From contig MEEF01000010.1 in assembly GCA_001724355.1 (NCBI GenBank), positions 1-64,000 on the forward strand: a DNA stretch of 64,000 bases. The letters run 5' to 3'. Every line of letters starts with the position of its first letter. Position 1 is the first letter of the stretch. The DNA is from Mesorhizobium sp. SCN 65-20 (GTDB lineage Bacteria > Pseudomonadota > Alphaproteobacteria > Rhizobiales > Rhizobiaceae). The translations under genes were made by a program, and so were the position numbers. A model generated the notes under the pieces. It saw only the letters and a list, made by a program, of their open reading frames with translations, was not told the origin of the DNA and did not search any database. This document shows, piece by piece, positions 1 through 8,145 of the stretch.

Positions 1-135
1 CCATGAAACGCGCCCCTCGCAGCCGTCAACGCCATGATTTATATGCGAAATATCACGATTACGACAGCGAAATCAGCGACTTACTTGGAGAATGTGGGAG
101 GAAATCGAATCGGTTTCCCAGTATGGAGGATGGCT

Positions 136-456
136 ATGACCAGCATGAAGGACCGCGAGGAAGGCTTCGAACGCAAGTTCGTCATCGACGAGGAGCAGCG
201 CTTCAAGGCCAATGCGCGCCGCAACTGGTCGCTCGGGATGTGGGCAGCTGTCAAGCTTGGCAAGAGCGGCGTCGAAGCGGAGGTTTATGCCAAGGCGGTC
301 GTCGTCTCTGACATTGCCGAGCCCGGCGATCACGATGTCTTCCGTAAGATTCGCGCCGATTTCGACGCGGCGGGCGTCGATCAATCCGATCACCAGATCC
401 GTCGCACCATGGACGAATTGATGGCTCAGGCGATCGAGCAGATCAAGAATACGTGA
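136..456 (+). CDS. DUF1476 protein, F1-ATPase zeta (inhibitor) subunit
   Basis: A 106-residue protein of the DUF1476 family, which in Paracoccus is the zeta subunit that inhibits ATP hydrolysis by the F1Fo-ATP synthase. The family hallmarks are visible: the N-terminal KDREEGFERKF segment (the inhibitory region in the characterised homologue), RRNWSLGMWAA, a FRKIRADFDAAGVDQSDHQI block and a C-terminal MDELMAQAIEQI helix. The ATG at 136 was chosen because GGAGGA lies 5 bases upstream; an ATG at 145 would also fit. It is monocistronic and ends in a strong terminator. A shortened paralogue lies at 44629-44952. Confidence 0.92.
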   Translation: MTSMKDREEGFERKFVIDEEQRFKANARRNWSLGMWAAVKLGKSGVEAEVYAKAVVVSDIAEPGDHDVFRKIRADFDAAGVDQSDHQIRRTMDELMAQAIEQIKNT

Positions 457-481
457 TCGGCCCGAATTTGCTGGACCAACG

Positions 482-510
482 AACCGCCCGGCCTCCGGGC
501 GGTTTTTGTT
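482..510 (+). terminator. Rho-independent terminator after the zeta subunit gene
   Basis: A 10-bp perfect stem (AACCGCCCGG / CCGGGCGGTT) with a 3-base loop, followed by a T-rich tail, starts 26 bases after the stop codon of the DUF1476 gene. Confidence 0.9.
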
Positions 511-562
511 TGCGCGGCCCGGTGCTTCCGGATGAAATGGCCGGCGCACAAGGAGTATCGCA

Positions 563-1333
563 ATGTCGCTTGCCCAGAGGCTGAACGCCGACGAAACCAT
601 CATCACCGCCTGGTCGGGCGTGCCTGATGCGCTCACCGTGGAAATACTCGCGGCCCAGGGCTTCGACGCGGTCAACCTCGACATGCAGCACGGCGGCCAC
701 AATGAGGACAGCGTGTTGCGGTGCCTGGCACCGGTCCTGCGCTCCGGCAAGCACGCACTGGTGCGCGTCCCGGTCGGTCGCTTCGACATGGCGAGCCGCG
801 CCCTGGATTTCGGCGCCGAAGCCGTCATCGCGCCGATGGTGAATTCCGTCGACGACGCGCGCCGCTTCGCCGCCGCAATGAAGTATCCGCCGCTCGGCGA
901 ACGCTCGTGGGGGCCGACCTATGCGGCTCCCCGCCACGGCAGCAAGGACCCCGTCGCATGGCTGCACGAGAGCAATGCGCGCACGGTGTCCTTCGCGATG
1001 GTCGAGACCCGCGCGGCGGTCGAGGCCCTTGACGGCATCCTGGCCACGCCCGGTATCGATGGCATCTTCGTTGGCCCGGGCGACTTCTCCATTGCCTGGA
1101 CGCAAGGCGAGACGGTCAATGGGACGCTCGAGGCCATGATGCAGACTGTCGCGGATGTCGCCAGGCGCACGCGCGCGGTCGGCAAGCATGCCGGCATCTA
1201 TGTCACCGACCCCGCGATTGCCGGGCGTTTCGTCGAAATGGGCTTCCGCCTGGTCGCAACCGGCTCCGAGCACCAACTGATCGCCAGGGGTGCGTCTGGC
1301 CTGCTGGCCGAACTGAAATCGGCTCTCGGCTAA
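563..1333 (+). CDS. HpcH/HpaI family class II aldolase
   Basis: A 256-residue protein of the HpcH/HpaI aldolase / citrate lyase beta-like family (TIM barrel, metal-dependent). Relatives cleave 4-hydroxy-2-oxoheptanedioate or related 2-keto-3-deoxy acids to pyruvate plus an aldehyde. Family landmarks: VNLDMQHGGHN near residue 37, GAEAVIAPMV near 88, a VETRAAVE segment supplying the metal-binding Glu, and FVGPGDFS supplying the metal-binding Asp. AAGGAGT lies just upstream of the ATG. No catabolic partners are adjacent, so the physiological substrate cannot be read from context. Confidence 0.88.
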   Translation: MSLAQRLNADETIITAWSGVPDALTVEILAAQGFDAVNLDMQHGGHNEDSVLRCLAPVLRSGKHALVRVPVGRFDMASRALDFGAEAVIAPMVNSVDDARRFAAAMKYPPLGERSWGPTYAAPRHGSKDPVAWLHESNARTVSFAMVETRAAVEALDGILATPGIDGIFVGPGDFSIAWTQGETVNGTLEAMMQTVADVARRTRAVGKHAGIYVTDPAIAGRFVEMGFRLVATGSEHQLIARGASGLLAELKSALG

Positions 1334-1884
1334 CCCTCGAGCCGCGAGAGGAACTGCGCGAATACCATCGATCCCTCCGGCCACGGCCCGTGGCCGGAAT
1401 CGGCGTTGAGGTGGCCTGACTCGCCTGCGTCGATGAACAGTGAGCCCCATGCTGCCGCAATATCCTCGGCAACCTCGATGCTGCAATAGGGGTCGTTGCG
1501 ACTGGCGATCACCACCGACGGAAATGGCAGTGGATCGCGCGGGTACGGCCCGAAGGTCATCAGGTGCTTGGGACGGATCGCCGGGTTGGAAACATCCGGC
1601 GGCGCCACGAAGAAGCCGCCTGCGACGCGCTTCTTGAATTCAGGTATCGCGTGGATCACCGTCGGAATGCCCAGTGAATGGGCCACGAGCACAACGGAGC
1701 GCTCGGCCTCGTTCACGGCCTCGACCACGCGCGCGGTCCAGTCGTCGCGCACGGGCTTTGACCACTCGGCTTGCTCGACACGGCGCGCTGTCGACAGCTT
1801 TTCCTCCCAGCGGCTTTGCCAGTGGGCGGGGCCTGAGTTGGTGTATCCGGGAACGATGATGATATCGGCGTCTTTGACCTTCAT
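1330..1884 (-). CDS. RBBP9/YdeN-type alpha/beta hydrolase
   Basis: A 184-residue small serine hydrolase of the RBBP9/YdeN family. The start of the fold reads VPGYTNSGPAHWQSRWE, the nucleophile elbow is VLVAHSLG, and the C-terminal GHLNADSG supplies the likely catalytic His. Start taken at the ATG of MKVKDADII, because the upstream extension is not family-like. It converges with the aldolase gene and their stop codons overlap by 4 bp. Substrate unknown; relatives include uncharacterised esterases. Confidence 0.85.
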   Translation of the reverse strand: MKVKDADIIIVPGYTNSGPAHWQSRWEEKLSTARRVEQAEWSKPVRDDWTARVVEAVNEAERSVVLVAHSLGIPTVIHAIPEFKKRVAGGFFVAPPDVSNPAIRPKHLMTFGPYPRDPLPFPSVVIASRNDPYCSIEVAEDIAAAWGSLFIDAGESGHLNADSGHGPWPEGSMVFAQFLSRLEG

Positions 1885-2042
1885 GCCGCCGATGTAGCGA
1901 TCCGCTCGCGCCGGTGCAACTCCCGCCAAGTTGATGTCGGATTGTTGAACGACGTGTTCGATCTTTGCCTACTTGTGTGAACGAACACTTCGGCCGATCT
2001 ACCACTCATTGGAAAACAGCCGTGTTGGCCGGAGAGTGGATT

Positions 2043-2945
2043 TTGGAACTGACACGGCGCAAACTGCTTGGCAGCGCAGCGCTCCTCGGATTGGGAGCGG
2101 GCACGCGGGCCGGCCATACGGAGCCCAGGATGAGCAACATTCCCTTTGCCGCGACGACCCCGATCAGCGTTTCCCGCGTCGGCCTGAAGGCCCGCGATGC
2201 GAACGCGTTGGCAGGGTTCTATCGTGACGTCGTCGGCCTGCAGGAGCTCAAGCGAGATGGCGAGACCATCACGCTCGGCGCCGGGAGCCGCGCGCTGCTC
2301 GACATCGAGGCAGACAAGGCCGCCAAGCCCGATGATCCCCGCAGCGCCGGGCTGTTCCACACGGCCTTCCTCCTGCCGACCCGCGCCGATCTCGGCCGCT
2401 GGATCAAGCACGCGATCGACAAGCGCATCCCGGTCGATGGCGCGTCCGACCATATCGTCAGCGAGGCGCTCTATCTCACCGACCCTGAGGGCAACGGCAT
2501 CGAAATCTACTCCGACCGTCCGCATACCAGCTGGAAGTGGAACGGCTCGCAGGTCGCGATGGCGACGGACCAGCTCGATATCGGCTCGATCGTCGCGGAA
2601 GTACCCGCCGGCGACGCCGGCTGGCAGGGCGCGCCCGAAAACAGCATTGTCGGCCACGTCCACCTGCGCGTCGGCGATCCCCCCGTCGCCGCCGAATGGT
2701 GGAACAAGGAGTTTGGCTTCGACACGGTGGCCAAATACGGCGCTGCGGCAGTCTTCCTCTCGTCGGGCGGCTATCACCACCACATCGGCGCCAATTCCTG
2801 GCAGAGCCCGAAGGCCGGCCAGCGCGATCCCTCGCGTACAGGCCTCGCCTGGGTCGAGATGCGCTCGGCTGAGGCCAAGGCCGACGAGCGCCGGGAAGAC
2901 CCCTGGGGCACGGTCATCCGGACGGTTCCAGGACAACCCGCCTGA
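2043..2945 (+). CDS. VOC (glyoxalase/extradiol dioxygenase) protein, possible Tat signal
   Basis: A protein with two vicinal-oxygen-chelate modules, like CatE-type catechol-2,3-dioxygenases. The modules start near PISVSRVGLKARDANAL and near NSIVGHVHLRVGDP; metal-ligand candidates are in LFHTAFLL, GNGIEIYSD, GHVHLRV and the C-terminal LAWVEM region. With the TTG at 2043, preceded by GGAGAG at good distance, the protein begins MELTRRKLLGSAALLGLGAG, a short twin-arginine signal. With the ATG at 2130 (MSNIPFAATTP) it would be cytoplasmic and about 271 residues. The TTG start is an inference from spacing and the Tat-like sequence. Confidence 0.8.
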   Translation: MELTRRKLLGSAALLGLGAGTRAGHTEPRMSNIPFAATTPISVSRVGLKARDANALAGFYRDVVGLQELKRDGETITLGAGSRALLDIEADKAAKPDDPRSAGLFHTAFLLPTRADLGRWIKHAIDKRIPVDGASDHIVSEALYLTDPEGNGIEIYSDRPHTSWKWNGSQVAMATDQLDIGSIVAEVPAGDAGWQGAPENSIVGHVHLRVGDPPVAAEWWNKEFGFDTVAKYGAAAVFLSSGGYHHHIGANSWQSPKAGQRDPSRTGLAWVEMRSAEAKADERREDPWGTVIRTVPGQPA

Positions 2946-2971
2946 CAAGGCTTTGAGGACAAAAAGAACAG

Positions 2972-3000
2972 GCCCGCGCATCTCCGGCGCGGGCATTTTC
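2972..3000 (+). terminator. Terminator after the VOC gene
   Basis: An 8-bp GC-rich perfect stem (GCCCGCGC / GCGCGGGC), a 7-base loop and an ATTTTC tail, 27 bases after the VOC stop codon. It sits between this gene and the convergent small membrane protein gene. Confidence 0.75.
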
Positions 3001-3012
3001 AATTGATCGGGA

Positions 3013-3189
3013 TTACTGCCCTTCGATTTCGAGCTTCGGGACCTCGATCTTGAGTTCGATTGCTTTCTGTCGGTCGAAGTAGCCGTCGTAATAGAGATAG
3101 CCGCCGATCAGTGCCGCCACGATGAGCGCCCCTGCGACAAACCAGCCGGCCTTGCCGCCGTTGACCACCACTACGTTCGGATCCGCCAT
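3013..3189 (-). CDS. Small single-span membrane protein under an EcfG-type promoter
   Basis: A 58-residue protein starting MADPNVVVVNGGKAGW, with one hydrophobic segment (about residues 15-32) and a charged C-terminus rich in Lys and Glu. The ATG at 3189 is preceded by GGAGCGG. I do not recognise a named family. A consensus general-stress promoter lies upstream (3221-3245), so it is probably induced by the EcfG sigma factor. No enzymatic motif is visible. Confidence 0.75.
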   Translation of the reverse strand: MADPNVVVVNGGKAGWFVAGALIVAALIGGYLYYDGYFDRQKAIELKIEVPKLEIEGQ

Positions 3190-3220
3190 GTTCCGCTCCA
3201 ATTGTTCAAACCGGAACGGA

Positions 3221-3245
3221 AACGCCGGATAGCATGGTTGGTTCC
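3221..3245 (-). promoter_or_regulatory. EcfG-type general-stress promoter for the 3013-3189 gene
   Basis: On the minus strand GGAAC (3241-3245) and CGTT (3221-3224) are separated by exactly 16 bases. This matches the alphaproteobacterial sigma-EcfG consensus. The -10 element ends 32 bases before the start codon. Confidence 0.7.
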
Positions 3246-3411
3246 GACGCAATGCCGTCGAGACGCGTCAGTCAACCGAACACGGAAGTGAATCCAGCCG
3301 GCCTTGCGATCCATCCTGACATCGATTGGCTTCGGTTTGTGCTACCCACGATGCACGTGAACCTGCCGCGCAGGCAGGCCTGTTCGTTCAATGCGCAGTC
3401 GAGGCTCGTCC

Positions 3412-3702
3412 ATGTTGAAAGTCATTGCCCAGGATTTCATCAAGCCTGAGTCCCTGGAGGTTGTGTTGCCGCTCTATGCCGAGCTCGTCGAGAAGACCAA
3501 GCTCGAGCCGCTCTGCATCTCCTACGATCTCTTCGTGGATCAGAAGGACCCCGGACACTTCGTCTTCATAGAGGAATGGCCGGATCGGGCGGCACTCGAT
3601 ACCCATTGCGCGACCGAACATTTCGCGCGGCTGGTGCCGCTGATCAACAAGCATCAGCGGCAGGAGCCCACATTCATCCTGATGGATGCGTTTGAGGCAT
3701 AA
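3412..3702 (+). CDS. ABM-family putative quinol monooxygenase
   Basis: A 96-residue single-domain protein of the antibiotic-biosynthesis-monooxygenase (ferredoxin-like dimeric barrel) fold. The opening MLKVIAQDFIKPES, the central CISYDLFVDQKDPGHFVFIEEWPD and the AALDTHCATEHF helix are typical of the YgiN-like subgroup. The start at MLKV is preferred; an upstream in-frame ATG at 3391 would add seven residues. It stands alone, so its substrate is unknown. Confidence 0.85.
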   Translation: MLKVIAQDFIKPESLEVVLPLYAELVEKTKLEPLCISYDLFVDQKDPGHFVFIEEWPDRAALDTHCATEHFARLVPLINKHQRQEPTFILMDAFEA

Positions 3703-3728
3703 GGGCAGGTTGCGCTTGTGCTTGCGCA

Positions 3729-4454
3729 CTAGGCCCGCTTGTCCGCATAGCCGGTCAGCAGGCCATGGCGCCAGCTGGCGAAACCTGTGGCCTCGGCGCG
3801 CTGCGCTGCCTCGCTCCAGTCGTAGGCGACGACATGGTGGCCAAATGTCCACTCGCTCTTCTCTAGGGTGGCGATGGCAAAGCGCGCATGCGGGCTGCCT
3901 GTCACCGTTAGTCCGGGAAAGGCCTGCACGCCGACGCTTCCCGGATTGAGAATCGTCTGGTCGGACATCAGGGCGACACGGGGCGTGTGCGTGTGGCCGC
4001 ACAGGATCAGGCGGGCGCCGGTCGTGCCAAGTTTCCGGGCTATCTGTGCCTCGTTGGACGGAAAGAAGTGGTCGCCGCCGTCTTCGTCGAGCAGGAAAAC
4101 CTCGTCGTCGGCGGGGCTACCGTGGCAAAGCAAGATTTCGGGCGGCAGGCTCAGGCTGAGCGGTAATGCCGAAACCCACGCCAGAGAGGCCTCGGACAGG
4201 CATCGATGCGTGAACCCATTGACCGGATCCAAATCGCACTCTGACGTCTGGGCCAGCGCGCGGTCGTGGTTGCCGCGCACCGTCGCCCAGTTTTCGGCGA
4301 TCAAATATTGCGCCGTCTCTTCCGGCCATAGCGGGCCGGAGAGACAGTCCCCCAGATTGACGATGATGTCAGGGGAACTGTCCTTGATGCGCGCATGGAC
4401 GGCCTCCAGCGCGCGGAGGTTTCCGTGGATGTCAGAGACGACAGCCAGGCGCAT
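3729..4454 (-). CDS. Calcineurin-like metallophosphoesterase
   Basis: A 241-residue metallophosphoesterase of the YfcE/DUF2436-like cytoplasmic type. The five metal-binding blocks are visible in order: SDIHGN near residue 7, NLGDCLSG, RGNHDRAL, LLCHGSP and CGHTHTPRV, followed by NPGSVG. It lies 8 bases downstream of purB on the same strand, so the two are probably cotranscribed. Substrate cannot be assigned. Start is the ATG of MRLAVVSDIHGN. Confidence 0.88.
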   Translation of the reverse strand: MRLAVVSDIHGNLRALEAVHARIKDSSPDIIVNLGDCLSGPLWPEETAQYLIAENWATVRGNHDRALAQTSECDLDPVNGFTHRCLSEASLAWVSALPLSLSLPPEILLCHGSPADDEVFLLDEDGGDHFFPSNEAQIARKLGTTGARLILCGHTHTPRVALMSDQTILNPGSVGVQAFPGLTVTGSPHARFAIATLEKSEWTFGHHVVAYDWSEAAQRAEATGFASWRHGLLTGYADKRA

Positions 4455-4462
4455 GCAGATCC

Positions 4463-5764
4463 TTATCCAAACACCCGCTTGAAGATCGTGTCGACATGCT
4501 TGGTGTGATAGCCGAGGTCGAATTTTTCGCGGATTTCTGCCTCGGGCAGGGCTGCCGTCACTTCCTTGTCGGCCAGCAGTTCCTCGAGGAAGTCCTTGCC
4601 CTCTTCCCACACCTTCATGGCGTTGCGCTGGACCAGGCGGTAGGCGTCCTCGCGGGAAACGCCAGCCTGCGTCAGGGCCAGCAGCACGCGCTGTGAATGC
4701 ACAAGTCCGCGGAACTTGTTCATGTTCTTCAGCATGTTGTCGGGATAGACCACCAGCTTGTCGATGACGCCGGTGAGGCGGGCCAGTGCGAAATCGAGGG
4801 TGACGGTCGCATCCGGGCCGATCATGCGCTCGACCGACGAGTGCGAGATGTCGCGCTCGTGCCACAGCGCCACGTTCTCCATCGCCGGCGCCGCGTAGGA
4901 GCGGACCATGCGGGCGAGGCCGGTGAGGTTTTCGGTCAGCACCGGGTTACGCTTGTGCGGCATCGCCGACGAGCCCTTCTGGCCGGGCGAGAAGTATTCT
5001 TCGGCTTCCAGCACTTCGGTGCGCTGCAGGTGGCGGATCTCGGTGGCGAGCCGCTCGATCGACGAGGCGATGACGCCCAGCGTGGCAAAGAACATGGCGT
5101 GGCGGTCACGCGGGATGACCTGCGTCGACACCGGCTCGGGCTTGAGGCCGAGCTTGGCCGCGACATGTTCCTCGACGCGCGGGTCGATGTTGGCGAAGGT
5201 GCCGACCGCGCCCGAGATCGCGCAGGTGGCGATGTCCTCGCGGGCATGCACCAGCCGCTCGCGGCAGCGCGAGAACTCGGCATAGGCGAGCGCCAGCTTG
5301 ACGCCGAAGGTGGTCGGCTCGGCATGGATGCCGTGGCTGCGGCCGATGGTGACCGTGTCCTTGTGCTCGAAGGCACGGCGCTTGAGGGCTTCCAAGAGCG
5401 CGTCGAGGTCGACCAAGAGGATGTCGGTGGCGCGCACCAGCTGCACCGAAAGGCAGGTGTCGAGCACGTCCGACGAGGTCATGCCCTGGTGGATGAAGCG
5501 CGAATCCGGGCCGACGAACTCGGCGAGGTGGGTCAGGAAGGCGATGACGTCATGCTTGGTGACGCGCTCGATCTCGTCGATGCGCTCGACGTCGAACTTG
5601 GCAGCACCGCCCTTTTCCCAGATCGTCTTGGCAGCTTCCTTGGGGATCACGCCGATTTCGGCGAGCGCATCGCAGGCATGGGCCTCGATTTCGAACCAGA
5701 TGCGGAAACGGGTTTCGGGAGACCAGATGGCGACCATCTCGGGCCGTGAATAGCGAGGGATCAT
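4463..5764 (-). CDS. purB: Adenylosuccinate lyase
   Basis: A 433-residue fumarase/aspartase-superfamily enzyme that releases fumarate from SAICAR and from adenylosuccinate in purine synthesis. It begins MIPRYSRPEMVAIW, carries the TSSDVLDTCLSVQL helix and the GRSHGIHAEPTTFG active-site block, and has the superfamily signature GSSAMPHKRNP near residue 265. Length fits the short purB type of alphaproteobacteria. The phosphoesterase gene follows after 8 bases. Confidence 0.97.
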   Translation of the reverse strand: MIPRYSRPEMVAIWSPETRFRIWFEIEAHACDALAEIGVIPKEAAKTIWEKGGAAKFDVERIDEIERVTKHDVIAFLTHLAEFVGPDSRFIHQGMTSSDVLDTCLSVQLVRATDILLVDLDALLEALKRRAFEHKDTVTIGRSHGIHAEPTTFGVKLALAYAEFSRCRERLVHAREDIATCAISGAVGTFANIDPRVEEHVAAKLGLKPEPVSTQVIPRDRHAMFFATLGVIASSIERLATEIRHLQRTEVLEAEEYFSPGQKGSSAMPHKRNPVLTENLTGLARMVRSYAAPAMENVALWHERDISHSSVERMIGPDATVTLDFALARLTGVIDKLVVYPDNMLKNMNKFRGLVHSQRVLLALTQAGVSREDAYRLVQRNAMKVWEEGKDFLEELLADKEVTAALPEAEIREKFDLGYHTKHVDTIFKRVFG

Positions 5765-5825
5765 GGCGGGGCTCGTCCAGCTACGGTTTTCGTTGCGGCT
5801 CCCCTAACAGAGGTGGGCCGAATGC

Positions 5826-6362
5826 TCAACGCGAACGGCGGGCAAACCAGAACGATGCGGCGGCGAGCGCGACAAAACCCACGGGAAAGTAGAGCCGGAT
5901 GCCCAGAACGGCGAATTGGTAAAGCGCCACGAGCGTCGTGACGGCGAATTGAACGACCCATGTCAGGGTGAAGGCGTCTGCATGCCACTCGGCGTAGTAG
6001 CTCCGGTATTGGAGCACATAGAGCAGGGCGGTCACGCCCATGGTCATCGAGCCCAGCGAGACGAACATCGCGGCGAAGGCAGTCTGCTTCGGACGGTCGC
6101 CTGCGACCGATGCTGCGATCGTCCAGGCGAGCGGGAAGGCGATCACGCCGCCGGCAGCGTAGAGGATGCCGACCCAGCGGACGAGCGCGGGTGTCTCCCA
6201 GTGCTCGATCAGCAGCGAAAGCAGGGCACTCGTCCCCGTCGCGGCGCCCCAGAGGCAGGACCCAAGTGTTGCGGTCAGCGGTGCGGGCAATGCTGCCCGC
6301 AGCCGCCCGTTGCGCGGGCCGGCGGCGGAACCTTCGAGAGCCGCGGGGACGTTCTGGCTCAC
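5826..6362 (-). CDS. Four-span membrane protein of unknown function
   Basis: A 178-residue protein with about four to five predicted hydrophobic segments (around residues 28-52, 62-85, 94-115, 130-150 and 153-172) and a basic C-terminus ending in FARRSR. I recognise no family. Its ATG overlaps the stop of the upstream DUF2259 gene by 4 bases (ATGA), so the two are translationally coupled and likely act together at the envelope. Confidence 0.75.
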   Translation of the reverse strand: MSQNVPAALEGSAAGPRNGRLRAALPAPLTATLGSCLWGAATGTSALLSLLIEHWETPALVRWVGILYAAGGVIAFPLAWTIAASVAGDRPKQTAFAAMFVSLGSMTMGVTALLYVLQYRSYYAEWHADAFTLTWVVQFAVTTLVALYQFAVLGIRLYFPVGFVALAAASFWFARRSR

Positions 6363-7069
6363 TGCCGTCCCGTCACTGCCAGCCAGCGGTGGTCAGGTCC
6401 CTCGAAACCGTGACCGATGACCGAAATGAGTACCGCGTATGTTGCGCCGCCTTCCAAGGTCTGCACGCCGCCGATGCGGTAGCCGGTCGGGCAGCCGCGG
6501 CTCTGCGGCACCGACTTGTCCTCCTGCAGAACCTTGTCACCCGACTTCGCGTCGACGCGCACGAGCTTGAAACCCTTGATCGGTCCGAACGGGCAGCGCT
6601 CGACCTCGCCGAGCGAGATCTCCTCCAGCCGGAACTCGAGTTGTGCATCGATCGGCGGGAAGACCGGCCGCGGATTGACCGTCATCCTGTAGGGATCGGC
6701 GCTGATCTCGGTGATCGCGTTGAACCCTGCGAGAAAGCCACGGTTTTCGGCCAGGACATCGTCGGCGACGATCTTGCCGCCCTGTTCGCGGGCCTGCGCG
6801 CGGGCCGCCTGCAGGTTGGCGCTCTCGTCATCGATGCGGACCCGGATCGGGGTGTCCGCCAGGAACTTGTCGGTGGTGGTGTCGATGTAGAAGCGGTTCG
6901 AATAGGGGAAACCGGAACCGTCCTGGATGCCGAACTCCTCGAAGGCGAAGATCTTGCCGTCGGCGCTGAAGCCCAGGACGTTGAGTTCGGACGCATCACC
7001 CGCGAAGGCGGTTCCGGAAAGGGCCAGGGACAACATGCCGGCGAAACCAATCAGCTTCCAGCTATTCAC
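6359..7069 (-). CDS. DUF2259 predicted secreted protein
   Basis: A 236-residue protein with a clear signal peptide (MNSWKLIGFAGMLSLALSG, cleavage after AFA). The mature part begins GDASELNVLGFSADGKIFAFEEFGIQDGSG, characteristic of the DUF2259/COG5497 family of periplasmic proteins of unknown function. The start codon is GTG, preceded by AAGGAG. It is the first gene of a two-gene operon with the membrane protein downstream. Confidence 0.82.
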   Translation of the reverse strand: MNSWKLIGFAGMLSLALSGTAFAGDASELNVLGFSADGKIFAFEEFGIQDGSGFPYSNRFYIDTTTDKFLADTPIRVRIDDESANLQAARAQAREQGGKIVADDVLAENRGFLAGFNAITEISADPYRMTVNPRPVFPPIDAQLEFRLEEISLGEVERCPFGPIKGFKLVRVDAKSGDKVLQEDKSVPQSRGCPTGYRIGGVQTLEGGATYAVLISVIGHGFEGPDHRWLAVTGRQ

Positions 7070-7083
7070 AGGACCACTCCTTC

Positions 7084-7096
7084 AATTGAATCAATT
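7084..7096. promoter_or_regulatory. Perfect 13-bp palindrome upstream of the DUF2259 gene
   Basis: AATTGA-A-TCAATT lies 15-27 bases before the GTG start of the DUF2259 gene, just upstream of its ribosome site. Its position could make it an operator, but no regulator is adjacent. Confidence 0.3.
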
Positions 7097-7140
7097 CCTC
7101 AGGCGATAGCGCTAAAATACCGGCAATAAACGATTTTGCA

Positions 7141-8145
7141 TCAACGGTCAGCCCACACGGTCATCGTGTCTCCAGGGGCAGGGGTGGCGGCATGGACCCC
7201 GCGCGCGATCGCCCGCGCCATGGTCGAGGCCGCCGCCGCGTAGAAATCGACGACGTCCTCGGGGCCGACGGACACGCCGCTCGCGCCCGTCGCAAGCCCG
7301 AACACGAGATCGCCGTCGAACGGCGTGTGCACAGGCCAGATCGAGCGGGTGAAGCCGTCATGGGCGGCAATGGCGAGGCGCTTGGCGGCGGCCTTAGTCA
7401 ATACCGCGTCGGTCGCGATCACCGCGATGGTGGTGTTCGCAACTGCATTCGCCTCCTCGTATTTCTTGGCGACCCGCGCCGCATCGGCGGGCATTGGCGA
7501 TGGGTAGCCTAGACCGCCGAACTCGCCGCCGAGTTCGAACGGTGCTGCCCAGAAATGCCTCGATCTCCCGACCGTCACCGAGCCGGTGGCATTGACGGCG
7601 ACCAGTGCGCCCACGGTCACGCCGTTCGGCATCACGGTGGAGGCCGAGCCCAGCCCGCCCTTGAGACTGGCGGTCAGGGCGCCCGTGCCGGCGCCGGCCG
7701 TGCCGAGCGCGAATTCTCGCGCCGCCGCCTGTACGGCGTCGTAGCCAAGCTCGCGATATGGCGGATAGCGGCCCCAGTCCTTGTCGCCGCCGTTCAGCAT
7801 GTCGAACAGGATCGCCGCCGGCACGATCGGGATCACCTGGTCGCGCATGGCAAAACCGATGCCCATTTCCCGGAGGGCCGCCTGGACGCCCGAGGCAGCG
7901 TCCAGCCCAAAGGCCGAACCGCCGGACAGGGTGATCGCGTTGATCGTCTCGACCGTGTTGTGCGCCTCGAGCAGGTCCGTTTCGCGCGTGCCTGGCGCGC
8001 CGCCCAGCACCTGTACCGCAGCCGTCGCCGGCGTGTCGCATAGCACCACCGTCACGCCCGACTTGATCTTGTCGTCGGCGGCGTTGCCGACCCTGAGGCC
8101 GGCGACGTCGGTGATCAGGTTCAACGGCCCAGCTTTCAGCATCAT
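7141..8145 (-). CDS. P1-family peptidase (DmpA/NylC-like N-terminal-nucleophile hydrolase)
   Basis: A 334-residue homologue of the P1 (DmpA/L-aminopeptidase D-esterase, endo-6-aminohexanoate hydrolase) family. These enzymes self-cleave to expose a Ser or Thr nucleophile. The opening LITDVAGLRVGNA, the TVMPNGVTVGALVAVNATGS block and the VANTTIAVIATDA segment are typical; by family analogy cleavage would be between Asn237 and Thr238. It overlaps by 4 bases (ATGA) with the upstream substrate-binding protein gene, so the two are coupled. Substrates may be small peptides, amides or esters. Confidence 0.88.
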   Translation of the reverse strand: MMLKAGPLNLITDVAGLRVGNAADDKIKSGVTVVLCDTPATAAVQVLGGAPGTRETDLLEAHNTVETINAITLSGGSAFGLDAASGVQAALREMGIGFAMRDQVIPIVPAAILFDMLNGGDKDWGRYPPYRELGYDAVQAAAREFALGTAGAGTGALTASLKGGLGSASTVMPNGVTVGALVAVNATGSVTVGRSRHFWAAPFELGGEFGGLGYPSPMPADAARVAKKYEEANAVANTTIAVIATDAVLTKAAAKRLAIAAHDGFTRSIWPVHTPFDGDLVFGLATGASGVSVGPEDVVDFYAAAASTMARAIARGVHAATPAPGDTMTVWADR

